Assembly (NCBI RefSeq): GCF_029227915.1
Contig: NC_079883.1
Coordinates: 24,676,001-24,740,000, forward strand
Reading direction: 5' to 3'
Origin: Hydractinia symbiolongicarpus
Lineage: Eukaryota > Cnidaria > Hydrozoa > Anthoathecata > Hydractiniidae
Length of the DNA stretch: 64,000 nucleotides
Part shown: positions 33,789 to 46,004 of the stretch, one piece after another
Position numbering within the stretch: position 1 is the first letter of the stretch
Layout of the letters: the number at the start of each line of letters is the position of its first letter
The notes under the pieces: generated by a model
Told to the model about the DNA's origin: nothing
Seen by the model: the letters and a program-made list of their open reading frames with translations, nothing else
Database searches by the model: none
Program-made: the position numbers and the translations under genes

Positions 33789-34721
33789 ATGGCAAATTTG
33801 ACGGCACCGACAAACTTGACGATGCATGTAAACGAAACTGTTACGATTTTGTTTTCACAGGACAGCAGAGGTAAACCAAACTCTTTTCTCGATTGAAATC
33901 TTGTTCCTCCAAAATAACAAGTTTTTCTTCAATCTCGTCCCCAGGGCTTCTTTTTCCCTTTCTGATATGCGTGCTGACGCAAAAGAACTTCTTTCGCGCC
34001 AGCCACATATCAGAAAGAGAAAAAGAAGCCCTGGGAACGAGATTGGTTTTTCTTGACCACTTCTATAGAAATTTTAAATAGAATTACATGAGACTTATAA
34101 CCAAATAACCAAATGAATATTAGGAAGTTCTTAGTACGCGTGACTAATATTTTGATCGGGAAGAAAGATTGACTGGAAACGTGTTAGCTTCATCATAAGA
34201 GAATCTGCGCCAACCACGTACCACAAAACGACAAAAAATACTCGGAATAAGGTTGTTGAAATCACCGTGGAGACAAAAAAAACAAACAAAGGAAAATCAA
34301 AATGGCGGCTGGTTTGAACTTTAGTGCTTTTACTTTTAGATATAACTGGAGCACTTGTGTTGTTGGCAACTTTCATGCTGCAGATATTTGTCCTTGTTGG
34401 TGTCATTGTCATGTCGGTATTACTTAAAATTGATAAAACGTAAGTATTTCTCGCAGAAAGTTCTCTCTCCAGCCACGACATCTAAAAGCCTCAGCAAAGA
34501 GATTAAACCACACGTTCATGTTAAACATAAGATTCTAGATTAGATTTTTCGCATATTCCTCTTAAAGTCTAATCGTAACAGCAGTTAATAACAAGCCATA
34601 TGCTTTGAACGAAAACGCTGACGTCCGTAATTTGACTGTTGCAGAAGATGTTATTGTGAAACTTGAAGTCCAATTCTTCATCAACGAGTACTTATTTGTT
34701 TTAAATTCGTATCCTTTTTAA
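33789..34721 (+). CDS. Possible small single-pass membrane protein, 3 exons
   Basis: Candidate exons 33789-33870, 34340-34439, 34568-34721 have GT donors and AG acceptors and join in phase to a 111-residue protein. The N-terminal 27 residues hold three sequons (NLT at 3, NLT at 9, NET at 15) with no signal peptide. A strong hydrophobic segment follows (residues 30-55: GALVLLATFMLQIFVLVG then VIVMSVLL). Next come KIDK and a soluble C-terminal part ending YPF. That suggests an N-out type III topology. I do not recognise the family. Support is the in-phase splice sites with good consensus (gtaagt at 34440) and a membrane helix exactly filling exon 2. A foldback MITE sits in intron 1. It could still be chance. 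Confidence 0.4.
33930..34045. mobile_element. Best-preserved MULE-type foldback MITE, perfect 9-bp duplication
   Basis: 116 bp. Left CAATCTCGTCCCCAGGGC and right GCCCTGGGAACGAGATTG are inverted. The inner arms TTCTTTTTC and TTTCTGATATG also pair, so the whole element can fold on itself. GTTTTTCTT flanks it exactly on both sides (33921-33929 and 34046-34054). This is the reference copy for the family. Confidence 0.85.
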
Positions 34722-36591
34722 AAAAACGTAAAAATTTCTTATTAGCGCATGTTTGTTTGCTCAGCAAGAAAGGTTTCAAAAGCGTTTCTGGGTCTGCTTT
34801 TATAGATTTTTATAATGCCCGTCGAGACCAATGCAATGCGGCGTAAAAAGGACGTGCGTACGCGTACATTATTCCACTGGCCACCAACTAGTATCTTGTA
34901 AAGTTTCCAGGCGTTGACAGGCTTCAGGTTGATGTTCATATGTTTCGGAAAGAAACCAAACAAATTTCGTACCCTATTCTGTTATAAAAGATAAGTTATA
35001 TCTTTACACAAAAATGAAAATATTCATTCCAATACAAATGTACAATACAGTTAGTTCTGATGGCTGCAACGGCAAACAGTTTATTTTGCAAAAGGTTCTT
35101 CCCCATCCATCTCCCCACACAAACACCACCTCTAAAATTCTGATTCCTACGAATTAGCCGACTATTTATTGTAGCCAGTCATTCTTATTATTTTCCGGAA
35201 TACTTCTTCCTTGGCATGAATTCTATCGACAACATCTGAAAATGGTGTATGTTTTGTTGTGTACTATATTTTGATAAGGCTAGGAACGAAATACGTAACA
35301 CAAAACTTTTTTTTGTTTGGTTTTAGTGAGAAGAGCAAAATCCATTGGTCAGAGAAGGGGTTTGAAGACGAAACAACTATATGACATGCTACATGTATAA
35401 AGAACACAGCGGTATTAGTAGTGTAGTCCAACTCGTCTCCAGGACCTGTCGATTCTTTTACACAAAAGTTCAAGTTCGAATTGATGTGAGATTAAAGTAA
35501 ACTTCATACTTCATACTCTACAGAAGACTTTTATTATTTCTCAATTTTTGTGTAGTAATATAAATGCCATTCTGTAAATGGTATTTTTATATGTAACAAA
35601 AAACAACAACAATGTTGTCGGGTGTTGGTTACTTTACTTCATAGTCGCGTTTTTTTAACACAGTAGTCGCCGCTTACCGCGAACCTTCTAATTGAAGGGG
35701 GGCATTGAAAGTTCGACTAATTTTCGGGATTTGAAGATGAAATATCGTAAAGGTTTAACATAATTTTTAATATATTCAGCGAGTAAAGTACGGAACCTAA
35801 CTTAGGGACCTTTCAATTTTCTGATAAATTAGATAAATAGATAAATTTCTCATTCATTAATAACAATTTTGAGGCTGGAAAGAAAACACAATATTTTTTG
35901 GCTTTATCTGATAACATCTCTCTGAAGTAATGAAAAAAGAAATGTTCGAAATAACGAATACGACTTATAATGGTATTCGTGTCAACTGGTATCTATTCTA
36001 GCAGAATCTAAGGGAAGTACAAAAACTTTGAGAACGGTATATTCGTGACTGGTGTTCAAAAAAACGGCGACTATTGTAGCTTAAGTTTTGTATATGCTTT
36101 CACTACATAAAAATTTCCTTTATAATCCAAAAACATTTTCTTTACTGTCCTCAGTGCTCGCTTTATCCAACCTTGTTCCCAGGGCAATTTGCCTTTTATT
36201 TGGCCAAGAGATCCTGTGGACGAGGACCTGCTTCAGTTCATTTTAGCATTCTTGTCCCAAGCGCATCTTTTTCTAAAGTTAAAACAGCCATACTTACCCT
36301 TAACCTCAAAATATGTGTCCCTCTCCATAAAATTTACCGATCAAGGTGTATAAGGTTATAATGAGTTAAAACAGGTACACAACAATTTCAAAATAGAGTA
36401 GTCAAAAATTTGGGACGACAAATTTTTTTTTCGATAAATTATTTTAAAGTCTCTAAAGATAATCAATAGCATAAACCTTCTTATTTTAGCTTTCATTGGA
36501 ACCTATTTTTATGCGATAAATCTGCACATTAGCTCCCATTTGATTATTCGAGTGGGGCTTGATCCTCTTTTTGCTTGCCGAACAATAACTC
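34722..36591. other. Intergenic with scattered foldback ends
   Basis: One-sided termini at about 35275-35288 (GGCTAGGAACGAAATAC), 35427-35445 (CCAACTCGTCTCCAGGACC) and 36168-36186 (CCAACCTTGTTCCCAGGGC). At about 35652-36080, AGTAGTCGCCG and CGGCGACTATTG lie in inverted order about 400 bp apart and may be the ends of another non-autonomous element. No gene seen. Confidence 0.45.
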
Positions 36592-36595
36592 CATC

Positions 36596-36681
36596 CAACC
36601 TCGTTCCCTGCGCCTGTTGTCTCTTTTCTATGTTCGTATCGCCGTCCGATGTTAGAAAAGAAGATGCACTGGGTTGAACTC
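36596..36681. mobile_element. Foldback MITE with damaged right end
   Basis: Left CAACCTCGTTCCCTGCGCC. The right side AAAAGAAGATGCACTGGGTTG lacks the internal AACGAGG. Flanks AACTCCATC (36587-36595) and AACTCGACC (about 36677-36685) agree at 7 of 9 positions, so the right boundary is approximate. Confidence 0.55.
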
Positions 36682-36820
36682 GACCAACATCTTAGCACAT
36701 GCCGTAGGTAAGGCAAGGAGACAAAATCCATGTGCGTCCTTCTTGCGACATAACTTTCTGCTAAAGTTGATGTGCAGATTTACCCATTTTTAGCTATTAT
36801 CTCATATATATCCCTCTAGT

Positions 36821-36918
36821 ACAACCTCATTCCTATTCTCTTCTGCGCCTATAATATTTGAAAAGGAACGCTCCTGTCAGAACATGACAGGCGTGGGAAA
36901 GCCCTGGGGATGAGGATG
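36821..36918. mobile_element. Foldback MITE next to a second terminus in hairpin
   Basis: ACAACCTCATTCC at the left and GCCCTGGGGATGAGGATG at the right. Flanks CCCTCTAGT (36812-36820) and CCTTTTAGT (36919-36927) agree at 7 of 9 positions. Immediately after it, 36901-36967 forms an inverted repeat (GCCCTGGGGATGAGG ... CCTCATCCCTAGGGC, with TTTAGTGCTG/CAGCACTAAA inside), made by a second family terminus in opposite orientation. Confidence 0.6.
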
Positions 36919-36967
36919 CCTTTTAGTGCTGATTCACAGCACTAAAGGGCAACCTCATCCCTAGGGC

Positions 36968-38092
36968 AAAGACAAAGACATGTATCGTGTTTTCTTTAAT
37001 AAAAAATATGCAGTAATCTATATACATTTTTAAACCTTTTAAAAAGGTGTTCAAGAATAAGAACATTCAGATATTTAGTGACGTGTGTTGTTTTGTACGC
37101 TTACGTAGTGCGCGCGTGAACAACAACAACAAAAACAACTAATTAAAAAAACAAACGAAATTTCTCAACATACGTTTTACAGGATTAAGTTTTTGATTGA
37201 ATGTGGGTAAGAAAATGGCTTTTCAGTTCAGTGCATTAGAACATCGTCCCTACCTTGTCTGTACCAAAGTTTCTTATTAATTTATAATGCCCTTTATTAC
37301 ACGAAAAATTAAGACGCGCGAAATACATTAGCATTACTATTATACAAAAATTAAACGCGCGATTTAAATTTTTTTTTGCTTCGCAAATGATAATACCCCC
37401 TTAAGTCTGTACAAATAAAGTATTTAGGAGTGCTCGAAACATAGTTTTCCTTTCTACTCGTTGTTTTTGTTTTTGTTGTTGTTATGAGTGGTTTTGTTCT
37501 TCATGTACGCGACATAAAAAACAAGGGCAATATTCGTTAAAAATACCCTCAAAGTTTGTAGGTCAAAATAGTTGAAAATGGAACTTTACGGAACTGGCAG
37601 CCTTTATTTGATTATTTTATTCATTTTGACTGTCCGTATTAGGGCTAGTTTCCACTTTACAAATGGGTCAGTTCATACTAAAAGCGCACCCCCTATCCCT
37701 CGCTCATAGCGATGACGAGAGACAATATAATGTAATGAGATTATAATAAAAAACCTGATGGTTCCAGCAGTTTAAAATTAAATGAAGTTGCCAGTAATTA
37801 GCTATAACCTGAACACCTCAGGTCCAACAATACATTTCCCAGGGCTCTTCTACGTCTATTCTAAAGTGGCAACTCTGGCAATCATGTCAGAATATCATAG
37901 GCGTTGAGAAGCCCTTAGAGGTGCGCCAGATTGACAACTCATAATTTACAATTTTACCATTAAATACATTGTGTGGATACAAAGAATTGTTAGCGTGACT
38001 TAAGGGTGAATTAAAGAGAAAACTCAACGCCACCAATTGATTTAAAAGAATAAGATTTAAACTTTAGGGAATGGCCGCAGTTCCATTTTCAT
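36968..38092. other. Intergenic downstream of the sulfotransferase
   Basis: AT-rich. One further foldback-like pair lies at about 37825-37925 (CATTTCCCAGGGCTCTTC ... GAGAAGCCCTTAGAGG). Nothing coding. Confidence 0.5.
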
Positions 38093-39379
38093 CTATTTTA
38101 TCATGATAATATTTGTAAGGGGTATATCATTGGTAAAAGCTGGTAAATGCATATATTGAACTTCAGCAGGTGAAGAGAACAGGACATAACCAAATTTCCT
38201 CATAGTGTCTCCACATTCCCTTTGTACGAGAGAGATTTCTGCGAAGGAGAGATGTTTTCTCCACGAATTCAACGAATACGACACATTTCTCAATAAAACT
38301 GAGAAACTTTCTTTAGTATTGTCGCTGTCTAGTTGTCCATGTGTATTCTCGACCACCCAGTCAATTGTATCTGCATTCAGTTCCAGTTGTGAGAAGTCAA
38401 ATAGTTTTGTTACCACGTCAACAGGTTGGCTAACCAAGTCCTCATAGCGCAGTACTGTTAATTTCTTGTGAGTGACTGGAGTAAGTTGTGTTAAAGAGGC
38501 GTGATTATTTACAAAAATTTGGCAAACTTTCTTCACTGCAGCTTTTACAGATACAGCAAAACTACCATCGTGCTTACCAATCCATCCGATTTTAGCCAGG
38601 GACCATATGATTGCTCTGGGATCTCGAGTTAAATATATAGCCTTGAATGAACTCTCCAGTAACAGTCTCGATAAGCCAGACAAACTTCCAGAAGGAATTC
38701 GGTGAACAAGTTCTTTAATAACGACATGGTTTTTCTGTTTACAAAAGTTTTCGACCACGTATGGAACTAACAATTTACAATGTTTACGATATTCGGCTTC
38801 CGTAATATTTTGTGCTACCACGCGGTCACATAATGGCGGCGAAGATAAAACTTTACTCATCAAACGAAAATGCGGATTGCTGAGTTCTGGGTATGAAATG
38901 AAATTTAAGTATTTATCCTGATTACTGTAATCACAGTTAAATAAATCATCAAGTGTGTCAACAGCCTTACGCTGATATTCGTAGGCTGGGAACACATTTG
39001 CTTTTGCAAAAATATTTAACGCATGCAGCGGTTCGTAGGTGTAAAATACATTTTTGTGTCGATTGAAGATTTCGCCTAAAAAAGACGATCCTGATCTAGC
39101 GTGGGAATAGATTAATATCTTACTCCTCTTGTCTTCGTTCGCTATTTTAGGAAACGTTTGTAAAAATACATTTTCTGAAAAACTGTTTTCTTCCTCTGTT
39201 TCGTCATGCGTTGTATATATACATAACTCTGGTCGGGCGAAACATGTCAACAACTCCGAAGTCTCCCTTTTGAAGATGTACACAAAGAAGATAGCAACGA
39301 CACATACTGTGAGGAGTATAGAAGAAGAATGTGAAGCTTTATGTGGTTTCTTCTCATTCGATGAATATATACAAATCAT
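38093..39379 (-). CDS. Golgi carbohydrate sulfotransferase, single exon
   Basis: 428 aa, intronless, type II membrane enzyme that moves sulfate from PAPS to a sugar hydroxyl, probably C6 of GlcNAc, Gal or GalNAc in the CHST1/CHST3-like branch. There is a short cytosolic N-terminus and a signal anchor near residues 20-36 (SILLTVCVVAIFFVYIF). The 5'-phosphosulfate loop is SHARSGSSF at 92-100, followed by the family signature YEPLHAL at 115-121. The 3'-phosphate motif YLTRDPRAIIWS lies at 249-260. RYEDL and NSWRKHLSF occur toward the C-terminus, also typical. Length fits the family. The exact acceptor sugar cannot be told from sequence. The intronless structure could reflect retroposition or the common single-exon coding structure of this family. 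Confidence 0.9.
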   Translation of the reverse strand: MICIYSSNEKKPHKASHSSSILLTVCVVAIFFVYIFKRETSELLTCFARPELCIYTTHDETEEENSFSENVFLQTFPKIANEDKRSKILIYSHARSGSSFLGEIFNRHKNVFYTYEPLHALNIFAKANVFPAYEYQRKAVDTLDDLFNCDYSNQDKYLNFISYPELSNPHFRLMSKVLSSPPLCDRVVAQNITEAEYRKHCKLLVPYVVENFCKQKNHVVIKELVHRIPSGSLSGLSRLLLESSFKAIYLTRDPRAIIWSLAKIGWIGKHDGSFAVSVKAAVKKVCQIFVNNHASLTQLTPVTHKKLTVLRYEDLVSQPVDVVTKLFDFSQLELNADTIDWVVENTHGQLDSDNTKESFSVLLRNVSYSLNSWRKHLSFAEISLVQRECGDTMRKFGYVLFSSPAEVQYMHLPAFTNDIPLTNIIMIK

Positions 39380-42300
39380 GCTATAATTCTTATTTTTTTA
39401 TATTCATTATTCGGTATCTAAAAATATAAAAATAAGAAAGATAATGTTTCACAGCATTTACAAGTAAATTTAGGCCTAAAAACCCGTGTGAGGCTAAGTC
39501 TTAAGCCTTTTTAGGTCATTTTCCAACGTGTTATTTATTCCTCAGTAAAAGAGTGAGAGGGGATTCCCTTTTTTGTAGGGTGTGAAATCTTAATTTAAAT
39601 GTCGATTTTATAGATACCATACACCCCCCTATAGATTCTTTCCCACTTATTAATTTTTGGACTCTGTGCGACACTTTACACAGGGCTTTACTTATAAAAA
39701 CAACAAATCATCATAAAGAAAACATCGCATCGCAAAAAAACATCTAAAAACAACAACAATGCGTTTCAGCAATCGAGTTCAAGTCTTTCAACATTCTCAA
39801 AATTATTCTTTTTAAGACAATGACAGTAAGCTTGTAAACAGACAATCTTGCTTGATATGGGAAAAATATTGGTCACTCCATAATGGCGGCTCAAGTGCGA
39901 AGAGATCAACATCAATCGAACTAAAATTATATTTTGTCCAACTGTGCCAGTTTTTATCGGTAGCTAATCATTTTTTTTAGGACAATATGAATAAAAATTA
40001 AATTAAGTGTTTATATTGTTACAGAAATTCGTCCCATAGACACAATGCTAAACGACAAATCCAAAAAATGATTTTACCTCTAAAACCTTTTTATAGAAAT
40101 TTTGTGAAAATATTGCAAAAATTTCTTACATTTCCTCTCTCCGAGTTTTCTAAAATGTCTCCATGAAAAATACCATAAATCAGTGTTAATTCAGTTCAGT
40201 CCCAGTTATGAAGCGAAACTGATCTAGTCTGTAGAATATACATGTCATTTCGAAAATTGTTAAAAACAGATTTACGGTTAAAAAAATATAAATGCTTGGT
40301 GCTTGCGCTTGAGCTAATATTTGAGTTTTTATATAAGGTGAGTTGGTCCAGGTTGGCTAAGCTATCGGCGATCTCACCTACTCCAATAAACCTTTGTTAT
40401 TAATAAACTTTTTTTATGTGAAAAGCGAGTAGGCTCAGTTCATTGAGATTTCGGTTGAATACGGCGAGACTGGCACGGCGGGGTTAATGTAAACACATTT
40501 TATCGAGTCAACCCGCCTAATCAAAATGTGTTTTTTTTTCTCCATTCGTTTTTGTTTTTATTGTTCAAAGACAGCAAACCTAATCGAGATAGATTTTGTG
40601 CGCATAATACAAACTAAAAACATGCCCGCAAGTCAGTCAGCTCGGTTAACTGGGCCAGCTAAACATCCCCTATGTACGAAAAAAGCTTATGTAAGTAAAC
40701 TTAAGTTGCGAAAATAGTAGCAAAATTGACCAATACCCTACAAATTAAGAACATAAAAAATGACACAAATTGTAGAAATAGACTATAGTACTGGTTATAC
40801 CAGTTCTATTTCTTTACCTCTTCTTTTCGTTATTGCCTCTGATAAACTTAAATTTGTGTAAACTTGTTTAAGTGGGGCAGGGGTGTGGTAATCCCCCCTC
40901 CACCCCCCTGCCCCTTTTCCACAATAACTCCTAAAATACTGCTCCAGTAGGGCTTAAACTTTAGTATTATTGAAATTTTCAATAAAAAATATTCTAAATC
41001 CTATTTTAGGGTGTTACCATTTATCTCTTTTTATCATCTTCTCTTACACTTATTATTGTAGATGTTCATACCCACCACGCTCAGCATATTCGGTATTTCG
41101 GTAAAAATCCACGGGTTCTCCCGTCGCAGCTAAGCTACCATTTTGCGTGACAGACAGACGGACGGACGGGCAGACGTATACGGGTATTATAATATAGATT
41201 GTTTTGGCTTTATACTGTAATATTTTGTTGAAAGTAGAAGAAAGATTTAATTTGTAACCAAAATAATACTGTTTCACCCAGCACGATAGAAAACGACCCT
41301 CTACTCATTGATCTTCTTTGTCGTTGAAAATAAAAATTGTTGGAGCTATATAAGAATTGGGTCATGTGATGTTTTTCTCCCTGTTGTGTAATATTAAGTT
41401 TATAAAGAGATGTAAACGTTTATTTTCTGGAACATCCCAAAAGCAAATAGTCCTTCGTTGCTGCAAATGCATAAAAGAGAGACTTTATGTGGTTGAGTAT
41501 TTCCTCTTGCCAAATCCAATTCGTTTTATAGCAAAAAAAATGGCATACCAGCAAATACATACATACAAGCTCGATAAAATGCTTGGTGGATACTAGGAGA
41601 ATATAGAAGAGTGGGTAAGTTAAAGAAGATAGCTTTAAATATTAAGGATTGCAGTTGTAATTTTATGAGTTATAAAAATTTAAAAAATTGCTTCTCAAGA
41701 GGCTTTTCTTCAAGAAAGACCCCTTTTATTGACAACATTCTAAAACTGGTTCTGAATATGCTATAGATAGATATGTTTAACTAAAATAGGGCATTTTTCG
41801 GCTCAGAACAGTAATGGCTTTTTTCTCCGCACATTTTACTCCATATTTTCATAATCTAAAATTCAAGATCCATACATAATGATGCAAAACCTTGATGTAC
41901 CAACTTTTTTGGCTTCATTTTTTTATTCAAGCCTCAGTTGCTAGAAAATTGTCAAGCAAAATATTTAAATTTTGTTTAAGTGAAATGTTTAAATTAGGTT
42001 TTGCGCTTCAATGTTTTTATTAATTAGAAAATGCCCGTCTCTTTATTCTTTTCTGTTCTGTATGTTGCTTGTTAAATTATTTAGGGTAGGTCTCAGTTAC
42101 TTAACTTTCCAAATTATTAGTTAAAATATATCTTCGTGGGTTGCTTGATTTGCAAAAAATTACTTTTGCGATTTGGCGGCAACAGCTGAAATATAATTTT
42201 GTAAAATTCCTCTGACAAAATGTTATTTTATGTTCAGAATAATTGATTTTACCATGGCAGTGTAATAAAATGATAAATCCTCGCGAATTATGTCTATCCG

Positions 42301-42741
42301 CGGAGGTAAAAATACCTCCATAGTCTATCAAAACATTTGTGAGAATTTTCATTTGTTAATTAAATGCCCTGATATTAACAGATTTCTAAGCAACGGCTCG
42401 ACAAATATAAAGCTGTCACACCGGGGATCCATTAAACGACGGGTCGGTGTTAAAGGTCAGCGTAGATTTATTTTCATATATATATTCATATATTTTAAAA
42501 TATACATGCACCACCATTCGAGGAGGTGGTTACAATTGTATAGGATACGAAAAATTGTATTTTCCCTCCTTCGAAACACCGAAATTTTGAAGCTCTGAGT
42601 AGCAAGTTTTGAATCAATAACTTACATATGTTTAAATGAGCAAGTTTAAATGTCTGCTACTTTCATCAAAATTGTCAACCTTTAATACCTTAGGAGTCAT
42701 AAAACACGCTTTATAATAATGACGTGGTATGAATACCTTAT
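39380..42741. other. Gene-poor stretch
   Basis: AT-rich with only short chance open frames. It includes a repeat fragment ending GACAGACAGACGGACGG and TATTATAATATAGATT (about 41147-41201), related to the (CAGA)n repeat at 30306. No RNA gene or conserved coding segment was recognised. Confidence 0.5.
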
Positions 42742-43340
42742 TCCATGAAATTAACGAGTCATGAAATTAACGCGAATTAAATTAACGGTCATGAAATTAA
42801 CACGGTTCAATGATATTATTTTGAAAAAGGCATTTAAATACGCGTTTGAGCAAGGTTGTTTTCAAAAATGCATTTAATTAACGCGAATTTAAAAATATGC
42901 GATATCACACGATGCAAAAATGACGGAAACAGTCGAAACCACGTTAGTGAAGCGGTCTCCTGTATTACAAGGCGGTTTGGAAATCGAAATGAAAATTTTC
43001 GTTGTTAGGAAAAACAATGCTAAAAATTTAAAAATTTTGGAAGAAGAAGTGCTTTCAGTTAATTTTCCACTTGAATCAGAGTATGAAGATGATACAAAAG
43101 TTATTTTAAAAAAGATCGCTGAAAAAGAGAACACCGTCAGCGATCGTCCAATGAGGAGGAAATAGTGGAAAAGAAAAATTGTATTTTTTATGCTTTTTAG
43201 GCTTTTATATATTGTAAAAAGGTCAGTAAATTAACATTATTTTAATTAACGAGTCATAAAATTAACAGTTTTTAAATTAACACTGCATTTAAATAACGGT
43301 CATTAAATTAACGCGAATTTTGAAAAACCGCGTTAACAAA
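42742..43340 (+). repeat. TTAACG-rich repeat cluster flanking a small ORF
   Basis: Left (42742-42895) and right (43236-43336) flanks carry many copies of the phrase CATGAAATTAACG or ATTAAATTAACGCGAAT, all in the same orientation. Between them lies the open frame 42920-43165. The layout resembles a small transposon with subterminal repeats, but no inverted ends or target duplication were found. Confidence 0.5.
42920..43165 (+). CDS. Hypothetical 81-residue protein inside the repeat cluster
   Basis: ATG to TAG. It begins MTETVETTLVKRSPVLQGGL and contains EIEMKIFVVRKNNAKNL and ESEYEDDTKVILKKIAEKEN. Hydrophilic, mixed charge, no membrane segment or signal peptide, with codon use more protein-like than surrounding chance frames. 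I do not recognise it. It could be an exon of a transposon protein or a remnant. The tight framing by repeats favours a mobile-element origin. Confidence 0.3.
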   Translation: MTETVETTLVKRSPVLQGGLEIEMKIFVVRKNNAKNLKILEEEVLSVNFPLESEYEDDTKVILKKIAEKENTVSDRPMRRK

Positions 43341-45366
43341 CAAAAATAGAATTTTAATGGAAAAATATGTGCATCATTAAATAGCCTTAAATCGCAAGAA
43401 AAAATGTTGCTATACTGGGTGATCGAGTATACTTCGAGATTTGCGTAGAATTCACCGAGAAAAACCAGCGTTATCCATTCCCATCAAACAATAATGCGAT
43501 CAAGAAAAGAGGCCGGCAGAGAAACACTGGGTCGCGGGTGATTTTTCTTCAAATACTAGCCACACTAGCTGATTGGTCACATCTATTGTTTTAAATCACG
43601 TGGTCTTTATTCGATCCCCATCATTCCTTATTTTTTTCATGACTTTAGTAACACAAACAATAGGTTACGCAGCTTATTGTTGCAAAAAGGTTCCTAAACT
43701 GAGAGTTCATTATATCGAAGAGTTTTGTAAGGTTTTTGGAGGAGGAGAAACTGAATCAAAAAAACTGAATATCCCAGCTTTATTCTAGCTAAATATTTAA
43801 GCTGCACAAGCGCGACCCGCCACAGCTTTAGTTCATCTTTCAACTTAAAAAGGAAAAAAAAAGTGCGCTAGGCAATGATCAGGCAATAATCTTTTTTATC
43901 TCCTCTTAAAATAACACATTTTTTACTGGTAATAGTATGCGAGATAGCAAAATTGTTTATTTATTTTTTTTACTATAAAATAGCGAAAAAATTCTCTTAA
44001 CACCGAACGCGATAAGTTCACAATACTGTCTTAACGTGATGTACTCAAAGTCAGGGCCAGTGAAAAAAACGCATGTTTAGGAACGAACTGAAGACATTTT
44101 CAGAAATACATCAAAAAAAAAAGTGCCAGAGAAATGGTTTTGTAGTATCATCTAGCGCCAAAAAACTGTAGCTAACTTTAACGAACTGTAGAGTAACTAG
44201 TATGAAGCCAGTAATTAAACAACTTCTGAGAGAAATTGCCAGCTAAAGGGAGATTACTGCTGATAAAACAAAATAATGATGAGAAGAGAAAGAGGTAAGA
44301 ATAATTGCGCAAAGACACTTGTACAGGTTCCTTTGCATATGCTTTGGTCCGGGTTTAACTAATATTAGCAAAACGTATGTAAATTCCACACAAATATCAG
44401 GGTGATTGTGTTTCTGAACACACGCTATTAATGTCCCAATTTTTATTAAGGTTATTAATACAACCAGTAAATCGGATAGAGGAGTATTGGGCGACTGAGA
44501 TACCTGGATGTATTATTCACAGACTTGACAATTTTCATTCGCAACACAAGTAGTGGTAAAACGGATAGAGCATCATGGGAGTAATGGTGAATAAGTGTAG
44601 CAAACACAAGAGCTAGTGGTTAAAGACCTGTCAGTACTAAAATAGTAATGGACAAAAATCTCTTGATAGATCATCTTGATAGATGGTCTACCTGGTCATA
44701 TTCAGTGAGAAACCAATGAAAGTAAAACACTAAACATGATTACTGGGTAGTATCTATTCAACAAAAGATCACAATTGCTGCAGAGTATATTTTGAGCCAC
44801 TTAATACCTTAAAACCATAAATTTTTGCAATCAAGACCTAAAAGGTATTATTTTAAGGACTAAATTTTTGCGTTGACTCATAATGGACGAATTTTTTTTA
44901 TTTATTTTTGTGAAAGTGTGAAAGAAAATATTTTTTACGATTTAAAAGTATTGAAAATTTCGTAGAATGAATTTTTGTGACTGATCGAATTTGACGCATT
45001 TTTGCAAATATTGTACCAGAAATATATCTGTATAATTTGGGATCGTCTCACTAGGTTCTAATTTTCATATCCTGGAGATTTGATGTTGGAAGCAACAGAA
45101 TTGATGGAATACAGTACATTCGACTCTCGTCCAACATCTATCTTTTCACGGTTCCTAATCGTCATAAGAAATTTTTTACTCATCAATGATTTTCTCTCAC
45201 ACTGTTTGTCTGTGGAACTGTCTACCGTGTAGTAGTTTTCCCATCGAATAAGATCTTCAGGCTTTTACTGTCCCTATAAATTGGTTTTTTCCTCTATATA
45301 GCTTTCTGCTTTGTTAGTTATGGCTTCGGCATGCAGGAAGTGACAATTAAAAAATCACAGTCAAGC
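43341..45366. other. Gene-poor stretch
   Basis: No coding region that I can support. A stretch near 44470-44510 reads NRIEEYWATE in one frame and may be a transposase scrap, but the surrounding frame is full of stops. Confidence 0.45.
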
Positions 45367-45590
45367 CTATTTCCATACGCGTTTCCACCATTCCCCATGA
45401 TAGCATCATTGCAAAGAAAGAAAGTTACCATGTTAGTATTGACACCAAGTTGGCAAAGTTAACCATGGTACGCTATTGTTCTAGAAGTATCAATAGCAAA
45501 TCCAAGTCTGTCGCTGTGGATAAAAGAGTATCGGAGATCTGTTGAAAGGACCGAATGGGACAGTTTATCTCATACACAAAAGGTGAGGAG
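45367..45590 (+). pseudogene. DIRS/Ngaro-like retroelement fragment
   Basis: One frame from 45367 reads LFPYAFPPFPMIASLQRK then TMLVLTPSWQS, a stop, then PWYAIVLEVSIANPSLSL. The YAFPPF and TPxWxxQxWYxxLL blocks in this spacing are typical of the RNase H to C-terminal region of tyrosine-recombinase retrotransposons, as I remember them. One in-frame stop and no visible neighbours make it a dead fragment. Confidence 0.5.
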
Positions 45591-46004
45591 TGTGCACGAT
45601 GTCAATGGTGAAATGAAGAAGAGTGGCTTTCAGGCAATTTCAAATCTGACACAAACGTGAGAAGAGGTGGTGATCAGCTTTGAACAATATAACAATAGCT
45701 AATTTCAGTTGTTACAAACATAAACTACCAAAGCGTGTTTTTTGTTTTTGAAATGAACAGAAATCTTTCATTTGTGGTTGCTACAAGTTAGTAAACGAAG
45801 TACCTGATTCTTCTTTGTCGAATCCAATTTGATCGTGTGTCAGTTTTTTTTTATTAAATTTGTTCAATTCAATTGTGTGTACCTTAATTATTTTTAAACG
45901 CAAAGTTCGAACTCGACAAATTCTCAATCAAAGTGTAATTCCGATGAGCAGACAGTGACAAGCATATGATCAGTAATGGTGAGTTTTACACGGCCTTAAG
46001 GGAG

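Noticed and set aside
41053-41277. 74-codon minus-strand frame with VCPSVRLSVTQNG
   Set aside because: It is translation of the (CAGA/CGGA)n repeat tail and flanking repeat sequence, not a gene.
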